Of a DNA stretch of 34,120 bases, positions 7,523 through 15,084 are shown one piece after another; the first letter of the stretch is position 1, and every line of letters begins with the position of its first letter. A model generated the notes under the pieces. The model was not told the DNA's origin and did not search any database. It worked only from the letters and a program-made list of their open reading frames with translations. The position numbers and the translations under genes were made by a program. The DNA is from Nonomuraea antri (GTDB lineage Bacteria > Actinomycetota > Actinomycetes > Streptosporangiales > Streptosporangiaceae), in contig NZ_JABCPZ010000109.1 of NCBI RefSeq assembly GCF_013283785.1, forward strand, positions 1-34,120, given 5' to 3'.

Positions 7523-7876
7523 GTGAAGTATCTCTTGCTCATCTACACCAACCCTGCTGCTCAGCAGGCCATCGCCGACCACGGCGCCGACGTCATGGCC
7601 GAGGTCGACGCGCTGATGAAGGAACTCGCCGAGACCGGGGAACTGGCGGGCGGCCAGGCGCTGGCCGAGCCGTCGGAGTCCAGGACGGTGCGAGTGCGCG
7701 ACGGGGTGCCCGCCGTCACCGACGGGCCGTTCTTGGAGGCCAAGGAATACCTGGCGGGCTACCTGATCGTCGAGTGCGCGAGCGTCGAGCGGGCCACCGA
7801 GATCGCCGCCCGCTGGCCGGACGCCCGCCTGTGCGCCATGGAGGTGCGCCCGATCATCGGCGAGGCCTCCGAGTGA
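7523..7876 (+). CDS. YCII-related DGPF-domain protein
   Basis: A 117-residue YCII-like protein with the DGPF signature (VTDGPFLEAKEYLAGYLIVEC). The start is the GTG at 7523, nine bases after AAAGG; the very long frame that reads into it from upstream is antisense to the HTH_42 gene and not real. DGPF proteins are the characteristic genomic partners of ECF42 sigma factors, and here the sigma gene begins 13 bases after the stop. Their biochemical role is not established; the fold resembles dimeric alpha-beta barrel stress proteins. The pair forms a two-gene operon. Confidence 0.92.
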   Translation: MKYLLLIYTNPAAQQAIADHGADVMAEVDALMKELAETGELAGGQALAEPSESRTVRVRDGVPAVTDGPFLEAKEYLAGYLIVECASVERATEIAARWPDARLCAMEVRPIIGEASE

Positions 7877-7889
7877 GGCCGGTCCCGGC

Positions 7890-9122
7890 ATGCTGACCTT
7901 CGCCGACGAGCTGCGGGAGCTGGCGCCACAGGTGCTCGGCGTGCTCGTCCGCCGCTACGAGCAGTTCGACATGTGCGAGGACGCCGTGCAGGAGGCGCTG
8001 CTCGACGCGGCCGTGCAGTGGCCCGAGCAGGGCGTGCCCGACAACCCGCGGGCCTGGCTGATCACGGTGGCCTCGCGCCGGGTCATCGACCACGTCCGCA
8101 GCGAGAACGCCCGTCGCCGCCGCGAGGAGCAGGTGGCGGTCGCCGCGCCGGCCGACGAGCAGGTCGCCCCGGCGCCGGGCGACGAGCGCGCGCCCTACCA
8201 GGACGACACGCTCACGCTGCTGTTCCTGTGCTGCCATCCGGCGCTGTCGCAGCCGTCGCAGCTGGCGCTGACCCTGCGCGCGGTCGGCGGGCTCACCACG
8301 GCGCAGATCGCCGCCGCGTTCCTGGTGCCCGAGCCGACGATGGCGCAGCGCATCAGCCGGGCCAAGCAGCGCATCAAGGCGGCCGGCGTGCCGTTCACAC
8401 TGCCGCCCGAGCCCGAGCGGGCCGAGCGGCTGCGCGTGGTGCTGCACGTGCTGTACCTGATCTTCAACGAGGGCTACACCGCCTCGTCCGGCCCCGACCT
8501 GCAGCGGCCCGACCTGACGTGGGAGGCGATCAGGCTGGCCAGGGCGCTGCACCGGCTGCTGCCCGGCGACGGCGAGGTGGCCGGGCTGCTGGCGCTCATG
8601 CTGCTCACCGAGGCCAGGCGGCGGGCGCGCACCGGGCCGGAGGGCGAGCTGATCCCGCTGGCCGAGCAGGACCGCGGGCTGTGGGACCAGGAGCTCATCA
8701 AGTCGGGCGTGGGCCTGATCAGCCAGGCGCTGTCGGCCGCGCCGATCGGCCCGTACCAGGTGCAGGCCGCCATCGCGGCGGTGCACGACGAGGCGCCCGG
8801 CGACGCCGAGACCGACTGGCCGCAGATCCTGGCCCTGTACGGGGTCCTGGCCGGCTTGGAGGACAACCCGGTGATCACGCTCAACCGGGCGGTGGCCGTG
8901 GCCATGGTGCGCGGCCCGCGGGCCGGCCTCGACCTGCTCGACGATCTGGCCGCCGACGAGCGCATCGCGGGGCACCACCGGCTGGCGGCGGTACGCGGCC
9001 ACCTGCTGGAGCTGTCGGGCGAGCACGCGGCGGCCGTGTCGGCCTACCGTGAGGCGGCCAGGCGCACCGCCAGCCTGCCGGAGCAGCGCTATCTTGAGTC
9101 GCGGGCGGCCCGCCTTTCTTGA
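7890..9122 (+). CDS. ECF42-group RNA polymerase sigma factor with C-terminal TPR-like domain
   Basis: A 410-residue sigma factor, about twice the length of a classical ECF. Region 2 holds EDAVQEALLDAAVQWP and DNPRAWLITVASRRVIDHVRSENARRR. Region 4 holds LTLRAVGGLTTAQIAAAFLVPEPTMAQRISRAKQRI. The long C-terminal extension (from about residue 175: LIFNEGYTASSGPDL, LLALMLLTEARR, LAEQDRGLWDQELI, LYGVLAGLEDNPVITLNRAVAVAM) is the TPR-like domain typical of ECF42. These have no anti-sigma factor; the extension is thought to control activity. The operon with a DGPF protein fits the group. A second copy of the module lies at the right edge. Confidence 0.93.
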   Translation: MLTFADELRELAPQVLGVLVRRYEQFDMCEDAVQEALLDAAVQWPEQGVPDNPRAWLITVASRRVIDHVRSENARRRREEQVAVAAPADEQVAPAPGDERAPYQDDTLTLLFLCCHPALSQPSQLALTLRAVGGLTTAQIAAAFLVPEPTMAQRISRAKQRIKAAGVPFTLPPEPERAERLRVVLHVLYLIFNEGYTASSGPDLQRPDLTWEAIRLARALHRLLPGDGEVAGLLALMLLTEARRRARTGPEGELIPLAEQDRGLWDQELIKSGVGLISQALSAAPIGPYQVQAAIAAVHDEAPGDAETDWPQILALYGVLAGLEDNPVITLNRAVAVAMVRGPRAGLDLLDDLAADERIAGHHRLAAVRGHLLELSGEHAAAVSAYREAARRTASLPEQRYLESRAARLS

Positions 9123-9149
9123 CAACGATTTTTTTCGGTGCGATCGTTG
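9119..9149 (+). promoter_or_regulatory. Promoter with palindromic operator for the ArsR-SRPBCC operon
   Basis: A consensus -35 TTGACA (9119-9124) is followed at 17 bases by GATCGT as a possible -10. Overlaid on it is a perfect inverted repeat CAACGAT, 13 bases, ATCGTTG (9123-9129 and 9143-9149), with a T7 run between the arms. This covers the RNA polymerase site just before the ATG at 9154, an ideal layout for ArsR-type repression. The -35 overlaps the end of the sigma gene. Confidence 0.7.
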
Positions 9150-9153
9150 CATC

Positions 9154-9741
9154 ATGTTCGAGGTGGGTGTGATCGAAGATCCCGCGGCCGCCGAGGCGTC
9201 GCTCGATCCGATGCGTTCGCGGTTGCTGGCCGAGCTGGTGGAGCCGGGCTCCGCCACGTCCCTGGCGCACAAGGTCGGCCTGGCCAGGCAGAAGGTGAAC
9301 TACCACCTGCGCACCCTGGAGCGGCACGGGCTGGTCGAGCTGGTCGAGGAGCGCAGGAAGGGCAACGTCACCGAACGCGTGATGCAGGCCACCGCGGCCT
9401 CGTTCGTCATCTCGCCGACGGCGCTGGCCTCGGTGCAGCCCGACCCGGCCAGGTCTCCCGACCGGCTGTCGGCGCGCTGGCTGCTGGCGCTGGCGGCGCA
9501 GCTCGTCCGGGACGTCGGGACGCTCCTCACCGGCGCGGCCAAGGCGGACAAGCGGGTGGCCACGTTCGCGATCGACGGCGAGGTACGGTTCGCCTCCGCG
9601 GCCGACCGGGCGGCGTTCGCCGAGGAGCTGACCGACTGCGTGACCCGGCTGGTCAGCAAATATCACGACGAGAACGCCGAAGGCGGGCGCGACCACCGCT
9701 TGATCGTGGCCGTGCACCCCGCGGTGAAGAAGGCGAGCTGA
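9154..9741 (+). CDS. ArsR-like winged-helix transcriptional regulator
   Basis: A 195-residue regulator. A winged helix occupies residues 15-75: DPMRSRLLAELVEPGSATSLAHKVGLARQKVNYHLRTLERHGLVELVEERRKGNVTERVMQAT, the HTH_20/ArsR pattern with VNYHLRTLE as recognition helix. The rest is a helical sensor part with no metal-binding cysteine motif, so it is not a metal sensor of the ArsR/SmtB kind. ATG 9154 is used because homology begins just after it and the promoter ends just before it. The SRPBCC gene starts three bases after the stop. ArsR-SRPBCC pairs are common in actinomycetes; the regulator probably represses both genes through the palindrome upstream. Confidence 0.92.
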   Translation: MFEVGVIEDPAAAEASLDPMRSRLLAELVEPGSATSLAHKVGLARQKVNYHLRTLERHGLVELVEERRKGNVTERVMQATAASFVISPTALASVQPDPARSPDRLSARWLLALAAQLVRDVGTLLTGAAKADKRVATFAIDGEVRFASAADRAAFAEELTDCVTRLVSKYHDENAEGGRDHRLIVAVHPAVKKAS

Positions 9742-9744
9742 GGC

Positions 9745-10497
9745 ATGGGCCACCGGTTCGAGCTGCCTCTGGAGTCCACGGTCGAGGCCACCCCCGAGGA
9801 GGTGTGGCAGGCCATCTCCACCGGCCCGGGCATCGACTCGTGGTTCATGGGCCGCAACGACGTGAGCGGCGGCGCGGTTCACACCGCGTTCGGCGGCGTC
9901 GACTTCCCCGCCTCCACCGTCACGGCCGGCGAGCCCGGACGGCGCTTCGCCCACACCAGCGAGCCCCAGGCCGACGGCCGCTTCGTCGCCTACGAGTTCC
10001 TGATCGAGGGCCGCGAGCGGGGCAGCACCGCGGTCCGCATGGTGACCAGCGGTTTCCTGCCCGGCGACGACTGGGAGAACGAGTTCGAGGCCATGTCCTC
10101 GGGCCTGCCGATGTTCTTCGCCACGCTGGTGGAGTACCTGACGCACTTCCCCGGCCGCACCGCCGCGCCGCTCACCGAGTTCGGGCCGCCGATCACCGAC
10201 TGGCCGCGCGCATGGGAGACCCTGTACGGCGAGCTGGGCCTGTCCCCGGACAAGCGGCCGGCCTCGCCCGGCGACCTCGTACGGTTCTCGCCCGGCGGGG
10301 TGGGGGTGATCGAGGGCGTGGTGTACCACGCCAACGCCCAGACGATCGGGATCCGCACCGGCGACGCGCTCTACCGCTTCCTGCAGGGTTTCCACGGGCC
10401 GATGATCGCCGCGCACCACCTGTTCGGCGCGGACCCCGGGGACCAGGGGCCGGCCTGGCACGCCTGGCTGTCCACCCTCTTCACCGACCACACCTGA
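9745..10497 (+). CDS. SRPBCC (AHSA1-like) domain protein
   Basis: A 250-residue protein. The first ~150 residues fit the START/Bet v1-like SRPBCC fold of the AHSA1 family (ELPLESTVEATPEEVWQAISTGPGIDSWFMG, FEMV-type strand EFLIEGRERGSTAVRMVTSGFL, and the long C-terminal helix EFEAMSSGLPMFFATLVEYLTHFPG). These domains bind hydrophobic ligands in a deep pocket. The remaining ~90 residues are a second, divergent unit. It is three bases behind the ArsR-like gene and surely co-transcribed, so the ligand may also be the inducer (inference). Confidence 0.9.
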   Translation: MGHRFELPLESTVEATPEEVWQAISTGPGIDSWFMGRNDVSGGAVHTAFGGVDFPASTVTAGEPGRRFAHTSEPQADGRFVAYEFLIEGRERGSTAVRMVTSGFLPGDDWENEFEAMSSGLPMFFATLVEYLTHFPGRTAAPLTEFGPPITDWPRAWETLYGELGLSPDKRPASPGDLVRFSPGGVGVIEGVVYHANAQTIGIRTGDALYRFLQGFHGPMIAAHHLFGADPGDQGPAWHAWLSTLFTDHT

Positions 10498-10606
10498 CCC
10501 ACCGCACCGGGCGGCCGGCCCAGTCCCAGTGAGTCGGCCGGTCGGTGGGGGTGAGTTCCACGGTGGTCGGCGGGGCGAGCGGGGAGAACGGTGGCGGAAC
10601 GGGCAT
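10481..10606 (-). CDS. Possible small protein of 41 residues
   Basis: An ATG-started frame in the gap between the SRPBCC gene and the phosphoesterase, on the opposite strand (MPVPPPFSPLAPPTTVELTP... WDWAGRPVRWV). Third positions are about 85% G/C, as in real genes here, and the composition is balanced. It overlaps the SRPBCC 3' end by 17 bases. No family is recognised and no good ribosome binding site is seen, so it may be chance. Confidence 0.25.
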   Translation of the reverse strand: MPVPPPFSPLAPPTTVELTPTDRPTHWDWAGRPVRWVRCGR

Positions 10607-10615
10607 GACCACCGG

Positions 10616-11098
10616 GTGAAAGTCGTCGCCCTGTCCGACACCCACGCACCCCGCCGCTGGCGGTCCTGCCCGCCCGCGGTGGCCGAGCACCTGCGCGACG
10701 CCGACGTCATCCTGCACGCGGGCGACGTCTGCGTCGCCTCCGTGCTCGCCGAACTGGCCGCCTACGCGCCGGTGCACGCGGTGAAGGGCAACAACGACGG
10801 CCCGGACGTCACCGCCCCCGACACCCTCGACCTGACCCTGGACGGACTACGCGTCGGCATGATCCACGACAGCGGCCCCGCCAAGGGCCGCCTGGCCAGG
10901 ATGCGGCGCCGGTTCCCGGAAGCCGACCTGGTGGTGTTCGGCCACTCGCACATCCCGCTGGACGAATCGGACGACGGCCTGCGCATCTTCAACCCCGGCT
11001 CCCCCACCGACCGCCGCCGCCAGCCGCACGGCACGATCGGCCTGCTCACCATCGAGCACGGCCGCCTGACAGAGGCCAGGATCGTCCCCGTCACGTGA
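10616..11098 (+). CDS. Calcineurin-like metallophosphoesterase (YfcE/MJ0936 type)
   Basis: A 160-residue single-domain phosphodiesterase. The metal ligands are all visible: SDTH (Asp8, His10), HAGDV (Asp), KGNND (Asn), MIHDSG (His) and GHSHIP (His-x-His). The short length and the NPGSPTDRR motif near the end are typical of the YfcE/MJ0936 group, which hydrolyses phosphodiesters with Mn or Ni; the natural substrate is generally unknown. The start is GTG 10616, since the recognised beta strand VKVVALSDTH begins there, though the ribosome binding site is weak. It converges on a methyltransferase gene across a 14-bp tandem repeat that contains both stop codons. Confidence 0.92.
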   Translation: MKVVALSDTHAPRRWRSCPPAVAEHLRDADVILHAGDVCVASVLAELAAYAPVHAVKGNNDGPDVTAPDTLDLTLDGLRVGMIHDSGPAKGRLARMRRRFPEADLVVFGHSHIPLDESDDGLRIFNPGSPTDRRRQPHGTIGLLTIEHGRLTEARIVPVT

Positions 11099-11142
11099 GT
11101 CCCGTCACGCGAGCCCATCATGCGAACCCCGTCACCTGAACC
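11087..11142. repeat. Four imperfect 14-bp tandem repeats at a convergent gene junction
   Basis: Units: CCCGTCACGTGAGT, CCCGTCACGCGAGC, CCATCATGCGAACC, CCGTCACCTGAACC. The core TCACGTGA is palindromic and carries a stop on each strand. The phosphoesterase TGA lies in unit 1 and the methyltransferase stop (complement of TCA) in unit 4. Confidence 0.75.
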
Positions 11143-11797
11143 CCCGCCCGCGCGCCCGGACCGAGAACACGGCCGGGATCGGGGCGCCGCCCTCGGCGAA
11201 ACGCTCCGGCCTGAGCCCCGCGTCGAGGAACCCGTGCAGCAGCTCGGGCAGCGGCCAGTGGCTGGCCCCCACCTTGTCGCGGACGCCCTGGTCGGTCCAC
11301 GAGGCCCTGGTCCAGTGGCCGTCCAGGTAGCCGGGACGGATCACCACCGCCGCCAGGTCGCCGCGGTCGGCGAACCCGCCGACGAAGCACGGATGCACCC
11401 CCACGTGCACGAACAACCCGCCGGGCCGCAACACCCTGGACACCTCCCGCAATACCGCCAAATATCGTGGCATGTCGGTGTGCACCATCACCGACACCAC
11501 GGCGGGCAGGCAGCCGTCGCGGAACGGCAGCCGCTCGGCGTCCGCCCGCAGGGCCGGCAGCCTGTCACGGGTGTAACGCAGCATCCCGGCGGACAGGTCG
11601 ACGCCCACCGGGGTCCAGCCCAGCTCGCGGACCAGCCCGGCGTACGCGCCGGTGCCGCAGCCCACCTCCAGGCAGGCTCCCGCACCGGGGCCGAGCAGGT
11701 CGCGCAGGGTGCGGCGGATGCCCAGGGAGTCCGCGGTGTCCCTGGGCAGGAAGTCGTGCTCGTACCAGTCGGCGATCTCGTCGTAGGCGGCGTTCAT
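11132..11797 (-). CDS. Class I SAM-dependent methyltransferase
   Basis: A 221-residue methyltransferase of the Methyltransf_11 type. Motif I is CLEVGCGTGAYAG; GVDLSAGML is the acidic strand-2 end; DAERLPFRDGCLPAVVSVMVHTDMP is the motif II region; REVSRVLRPGGLFVHVGVHPCF follows. The C-terminal cap contains GYLDGHWTRASWTDQGVRDKVGASHWPLPELLHGFLDAGL, which usually defines the substrate pocket. The target is unknown. It is encoded alone, convergent with the phosphoesterase. Confidence 0.9.
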   Translation of the reverse strand: MNAAYDEIADWYEHDFLPRDTADSLGIRRTLRDLLGPGAGACLEVGCGTGAYAGLVRELGWTPVGVDLSAGMLRYTRDRLPALRADAERLPFRDGCLPAVVSVMVHTDMPRYLAVLREVSRVLRPGGLFVHVGVHPCFVGGFADRGDLAAVVIRPGYLDGHWTRASWTDQGVRDKVGASHWPLPELLHGFLDAGLRPERFAEGGAPIPAVFSVRARGRGFR

Positions 11798-11879
11798 GAC
11801 CTCATTGACGCGCGGACGAGCGCCCGAGGCGAGCCTCGTTCGCTCACGGCGTCACTCCTCCTACCGGGAACCGGCGCCG

Positions 11880-12911
11880 TCAGGACAGGGCGGGTGCGCC
11901 GAAGACGTCGTCGCGGGCCATCGACAGCGCCGTCATCACCGCCCCCTTCAGCACCGGATTGTCGCTGATCCCGGTGGCCCGCACCGCGACCGGCACCGGC
12001 CCCATCCCCGACAGCCGCCGCTCCACCAGCGCCGCCAGTTCCTCGCCGCCCGCGCGGCCGGCCGCCCCCGCCAGCACCACCAGCCCGGGATCCAGGACGG
12101 CGACCGCCGCGAACACGCCCTCGGCGACCCGCCTGGCCAGCTCGTCGATCGGCAACCGGGGCATCGTCTCGCCCTCCAGCACGTCGCACAGCCGCTCCCC
12201 GGACACCGGCAGGTACCCGATCTCGCCGGCCCCGCCCGACATCCCGCGCCGCAGCCGGCCGTCCAGCACCACGGCCGCGCCGATGCCGTCGTCCAGCCAG
12301 AACAGCACGAAGTCGGACCGGCCGGCCGCCGCGCCCGCCCGGTGCTCGGCGATGGCGGCCAGGTTGACCTCGTTCTCCAGCACCACCGGGACGTTCATCC
12401 GCTCGCGCAGCGCGCCGAGCGTGTTGAGCCGCCAGCCGGGCACGTCGTTGAGCCCGGCCAGGTCGCCGGTGCGCGGGTCGACCATGCCGGGCGCGCCGAT
12501 GACGACCGCGTGCAGCGCGAGCGGCCCGGACGCCGCCGCGACCGCCGTGGCGACCAGGGCGGGCAGGTCCTCGGCCGGCTCGCGCACCACGGAGCCGACG
12601 GTGCGGCCGGTGATGTCGGCGACGGTGACGTGGACCGAGTCGCGGCGCACGTCCACGCCGGCCACGTGGGCGCGATCGGCGACGATGCCGTAGAGGCGGG
12701 CGTTGGGGCCGCGCCGGTCACCGCCGCTCTCGCCGGTGACCTCGATCAGCCCGTTGGCCTGCAGCCGTTCGATGAGGTCGGACACGGTCGGCCTGGAGAG
12801 CCCGGTGAGCGTTCTGACCTGCGGCGCGGTCAGCGGCCCCCGGTCGAGCAGCAGGTCGAGCGCCAGCCGGTCGTTGATCGCCCGGGCGGTGCTTGGAGTC
12901 GCCGTCCGCAT
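11880..12911 (-). CDS. ROK-family transcriptional regulator
   Basis: A 343-residue repressor. An N-terminal winged helix (NDRLALDLLLDRGPLTAPQVRTLTGLSRPTVSDLIERLQANGLIEVTG) precedes a sugar-kinase-like ROK domain (VVIGAPGMVDPRTGDL, VVLENEVNLAAIAEH, DDGIGAAVVLDGRLRRGMSGGAGEIGYLP, LDPGLVVLAGAAGRAGG). The cysteine cluster that binds zinc in many ROK proteins is missing, as in several actinomycete ROK regulators. AAGAGGAG lies just before ATG 12911; the ATG at 12926 is an alternative. It is divergent from an MFS transporter with a gap of only 44 bases, so it very likely controls that gene in response to a sugar or derivative (inference). Confidence 0.9.
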   Translation of the reverse strand: MRTATPSTARAINDRLALDLLLDRGPLTAPQVRTLTGLSRPTVSDLIERLQANGLIEVTGESGGDRRGPNARLYGIVADRAHVAGVDVRRDSVHVTVADITGRTVGSVVREPAEDLPALVATAVAAASGPLALHAVVIGAPGMVDPRTGDLAGLNDVPGWRLNTLGALRERMNVPVVLENEVNLAAIAEHRAGAAAGRSDFVLFWLDDGIGAAVVLDGRLRRGMSGGAGEIGYLPVSGERLCDVLEGETMPRLPIDELARRVAEGVFAAVAVLDPGLVVLAGAAGRAGGEELAALVERRLSGMGPVPVAVRATGISDNPVLKGAVMTALSMARDDVFGAPALS

Positions 12912-12955
12912 CTCTCCTCTTTTCATCAGGAACCCTGCCTGTTAATTTACCGGAC
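12912..12955. promoter_or_regulatory. Compact divergent regulatory region between ROK and MFS genes
   Basis: Only 44 bases separate the start codons. It contains a small AT-rich near-palindrome GTTAATTTAC (12941-12950) and CAGG, 7 bases, CCTG next to it. Both promoters must overlap here, which fits a single bound ROK repressor controlling both genes. Confidence 0.45.
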
Positions 12956-14116
12956 ATGAGAGACCCCCAACAACGTGCCGTCGCGGCCGTTTTCGCCCTG
13001 CACGGCGTGGTCGGCGGCAGTTTCGCCACCCGGATGCCATGGCTGCAGGAGAACCTGCAGCTCGACCCCGAGGTGCTGGGCCTGGCGCTGTTGTGCCCGT
13101 CCGTCGGCTCGTTCGTGGCGATGCCGATGACCAGCCGCTTCGCCCACCGTTACGGCGGCCGCGCGGCCACCCGGGTGTTGCTCGCCGCCTGGAGCGCGGC
13201 GCTGGTGTTGCCGGTGTTCGCGCCGGGATTGCCGTGGTTGTGCCTGGCACTGCTGGTGTGGGGCGCGGCGGCGGGTTCGTGTGACATCGTGATGAACTCG
13301 CTGGGGGTGGTGGTCGAGCGGCGGCTGGCCCGTTCGATCATGTCCGGCCTGCACGGCATGTGGAGCGTCGGCCACCTGGCCGGGGCCGGTGTCGGCGCGC
13401 TGGCGGCCGCCGCCGGCCTCGACGCGCGGCTGCACCTGACGCTGGTGTCGCTGGCGTTGCTGCTGGCCGGGGTGGCCGTGGGCCGCGGGCTGCCGCAGGG
13501 GCGCCCGGAGCCGGGCGAGAAGAAGCCGCCGCGTTTCGCCGTGCCGTCGCGGGCCATTCTGGTCATCGGGCTGGTCGGGTTGTGCGCCACGTTCACCGAA
13601 CTGTCCGGCACGCAGTGGGCGGCCATCTACACCGTGGACGTCACCGGCGCGAGCGCGGGAGCCGGGGCCACGACCTACGCGGTGTTCGCCGGGTTCATGG
13701 TGGCCACCAGGCTGAGCGGTGACCTGGTCGTGCGCAGGCTCGGCCCGGTGCTGACCGTGCGGGTGTGCTCCGCGGTGGCCACGACGGGGGCGGCCGTCGT
13801 GGTGCTCGGCCGGACGCCCTGGCTGGTGACGGCCGGGTTCGCGCTGCTGGCCACCGGGGTGGCGGTGATCGTGCCGCTGGTGATCGCCTCGGCGGGCAAG
13901 GCCGCCGACTCGCCCGGCGTGGGCGTGGCGGGGGTGGCGACGATCACCTACCTGTCCGGGCTGGTCGCGCCCGCGGTCACCGGCTGGGTGGCGGGGGTGA
14001 CGGCCTGGCCGGTGGCGTTCGGGGTGATCGGCGTCATCACGCTGACCATGGGCTTCCTGTCCGGCACGCTGCGCCCGCGGGTCACGGCCGAACCGGGCAC
14101 GGCCGCCGCGGGCTGA
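12956..14116 (+). CDS. MFS transporter
   Basis: A 386-residue membrane protein with about 12 hydrophobic helices in two six-helix halves. Between helices 2 and 3 there is SRFAHRYGGRAATR, a degenerate form of the MFS loop motif. A cytoplasmic linker (RGLPQGRPEPGEKKPPRF) splits the halves. The overall pattern is like the YbjJ/fucose-permease-like subgroup seen next to ROK regulators. Such carriers move sugars or small metabolites; direction and substrate are not visible. ATG 12956 is preferred; open frame upstream is antisense to the ROK start. It ends at a convergent junction with a small hairpin. Confidence 0.9.
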   Translation: MRDPQQRAVAAVFALHGVVGGSFATRMPWLQENLQLDPEVLGLALLCPSVGSFVAMPMTSRFAHRYGGRAATRVLLAAWSAALVLPVFAPGLPWLCLALLVWGAAAGSCDIVMNSLGVVVERRLARSIMSGLHGMWSVGHLAGAGVGALAAAAGLDARLHLTLVSLALLLAGVAVGRGLPQGRPEPGEKKPPRFAVPSRAILVIGLVGLCATFTELSGTQWAAIYTVDVTGASAGAGATTYAVFAGFMVATRLSGDLVVRRLGPVLTVRVCSAVATTGAAVVVLGRTPWLVTAGFALLATGVAVIVPLVIASAGKAADSPGVGVAGVATITYLSGLVAPAVTGWVAGVTAWPVAFGVIGVITLTMGFLSGTLRPRVTAEPGTAAAG

Positions 14117-14123
14117 CCGATCG

Positions 14124-14140
14124 GACCCGCGCGCCGGGTC
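14124..14140. terminator. Small hairpin between convergent MFS and deaminase genes
   Basis: GACCCG, 5-base loop, CGGGTC in the 29-base gap between the two stop codons. It is short but well placed for a bidirectional terminator. Confidence 0.45.
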
Positions 14141-14145
14141 GCCGG

Positions 14146-15084
14146 TCAGGCGAGCCAGGCCGTCACGCCGGTCCGCAGGTCCTCCTTCAGCGCGGCGGGG
14201 GCGAAGGAGGCGTCGATCGAGGCCCGGGCAAGGTCGGCGAGGTCGTGGTCGCCGTAACCGAAGACCTCGCGCAGCCGGTCGTACTCGTCGGCCAGCGCCG
14301 TCTCGCCGTCGGTGTTGATCGTGACGGCGAGCCCGGCCGCGCGCAGGCGCGGCAGCGGGTGCTCGGCCAGCGCCGGCACCAGCCCGAGCAGGACGTTGGA
14401 GGTGGGGCACACCTCCAGCGGGATGCCGCGCTCGCGCACCTCGGCCACCAGCGCGGGGTCGTCCAGCACCCGGATGCCGTGCCCGAGCCGCTCGCTGTGG
14501 CCCAGGTCGAGCGCCTCGCGGATGCTGGCGGGCCCGGCCGACTCGCCGGCGTGGTGCACCAGGTGCAGGCCGGAGTCCCTGGCCGCGTCGAGCACCTCGG
14601 CGAACGGCGCCAGCGGGTGGCTCTCGTCGCCGGCCAGGCCGATGCCGATCACCTCGTCGTACCGGCCGGCCAGCTTGACCGTCTGCCACAGCCGCTCGAC
14701 CGGCCGCCGCCGTGAGTGGTCGAGCAGCAGCCGGCACTCGATGCCGAAGCGCCGGCCCTCGGCCAGCCCGTCGAGCACCGCCTCCAGCGGCATCTCCATC
14801 GCGCCGACGCGCTCGCCGTGCGAGGCCGCGGTGAAGGTCACCTCGGCGTAGCGGGTGCCCTGCGCGGCCTCGTCCTGGCAGAACTCCAGCGCCACCCGGC
14901 GGAAGCGCTCGGGCGAGTCGAGCAGCGCGCGGACCTGGGCGCGCTGGTCGGCGAAGGCGCGGAAGTCGGCGAACGGCCCCTCGGGCTCCGGCGGCCCGCC
15001 CCATTCGCGCACGGTCCGCGGCCGGACCGTACTCTCCAGGTGAACGTGCAGGTGAGCCTTGGGCAGGGACCGTACGTCTTTCAC
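14146..15084 (-). CDS. Adenosine deaminase-family protein with altered NTD-x motif
   Basis: A 312-residue metallo-dependent hydrolase of the ADA family. Zinc ligands and catalytic residues are present: KAHLHVHLE (His11, His13), VHHAGE (His, Glu), SERLGHG (His) and the final Asp in TINTDGETAL. In genuine adenosine deaminases the last motif is NTDDP, where the second Asp contacts the purine; here it is Gly. The protein may therefore act on another aminopurine or related amine. The GTG start at 15084 overlaps the methyltransferase stop as GTGA, so the two are co-translated, and the pair probably act together (inference). Confidence 0.88.
   Translation of the reverse strand: MKDVRSLPKAHLHVHLESTVRPRTVREWGGPPEPEGPFADFRAFADQRAQVRALLDSPERFRRVALEFCQDEAAQGTRYAEVTFTAASHGERVGAMEMPLEAVLDGLAEGRRFGIECRLLLDHSRRRPVERLWQTVKLAGRYDEVIGIGLAGDESHPLAPFAEVLDAARDSGLHLVHHAGESAGPASIREALDLGHSERLGHGIRVLDDPALVAEVRERGIPLEVCPTSNVLLGLVPALAEHPLPRLRAAGLAVTINTDGETALADEYDRLREVFGYGDHDLADLARASIDASFAPAALKEDLRTGVTAWLA

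Noticed and set aside
6257..7876. Very long plus-strand frame running into the first DGPF gene
   Set aside because: Most of it is antisense to HTH_42 copy 1 and Arg/Gly/His-rich; only the part from GTG 7523 shows a protein family and a ribosome binding site.
8881..10710. 609-codon minus-strand frame opposite the sigma, ArsR and SRPBCC genes
   Set aside because: Gly/Val/Arg-rich composition typical of the antisense of GC-rich genes, no recognisable domain, and it crosses three well-supported genes.
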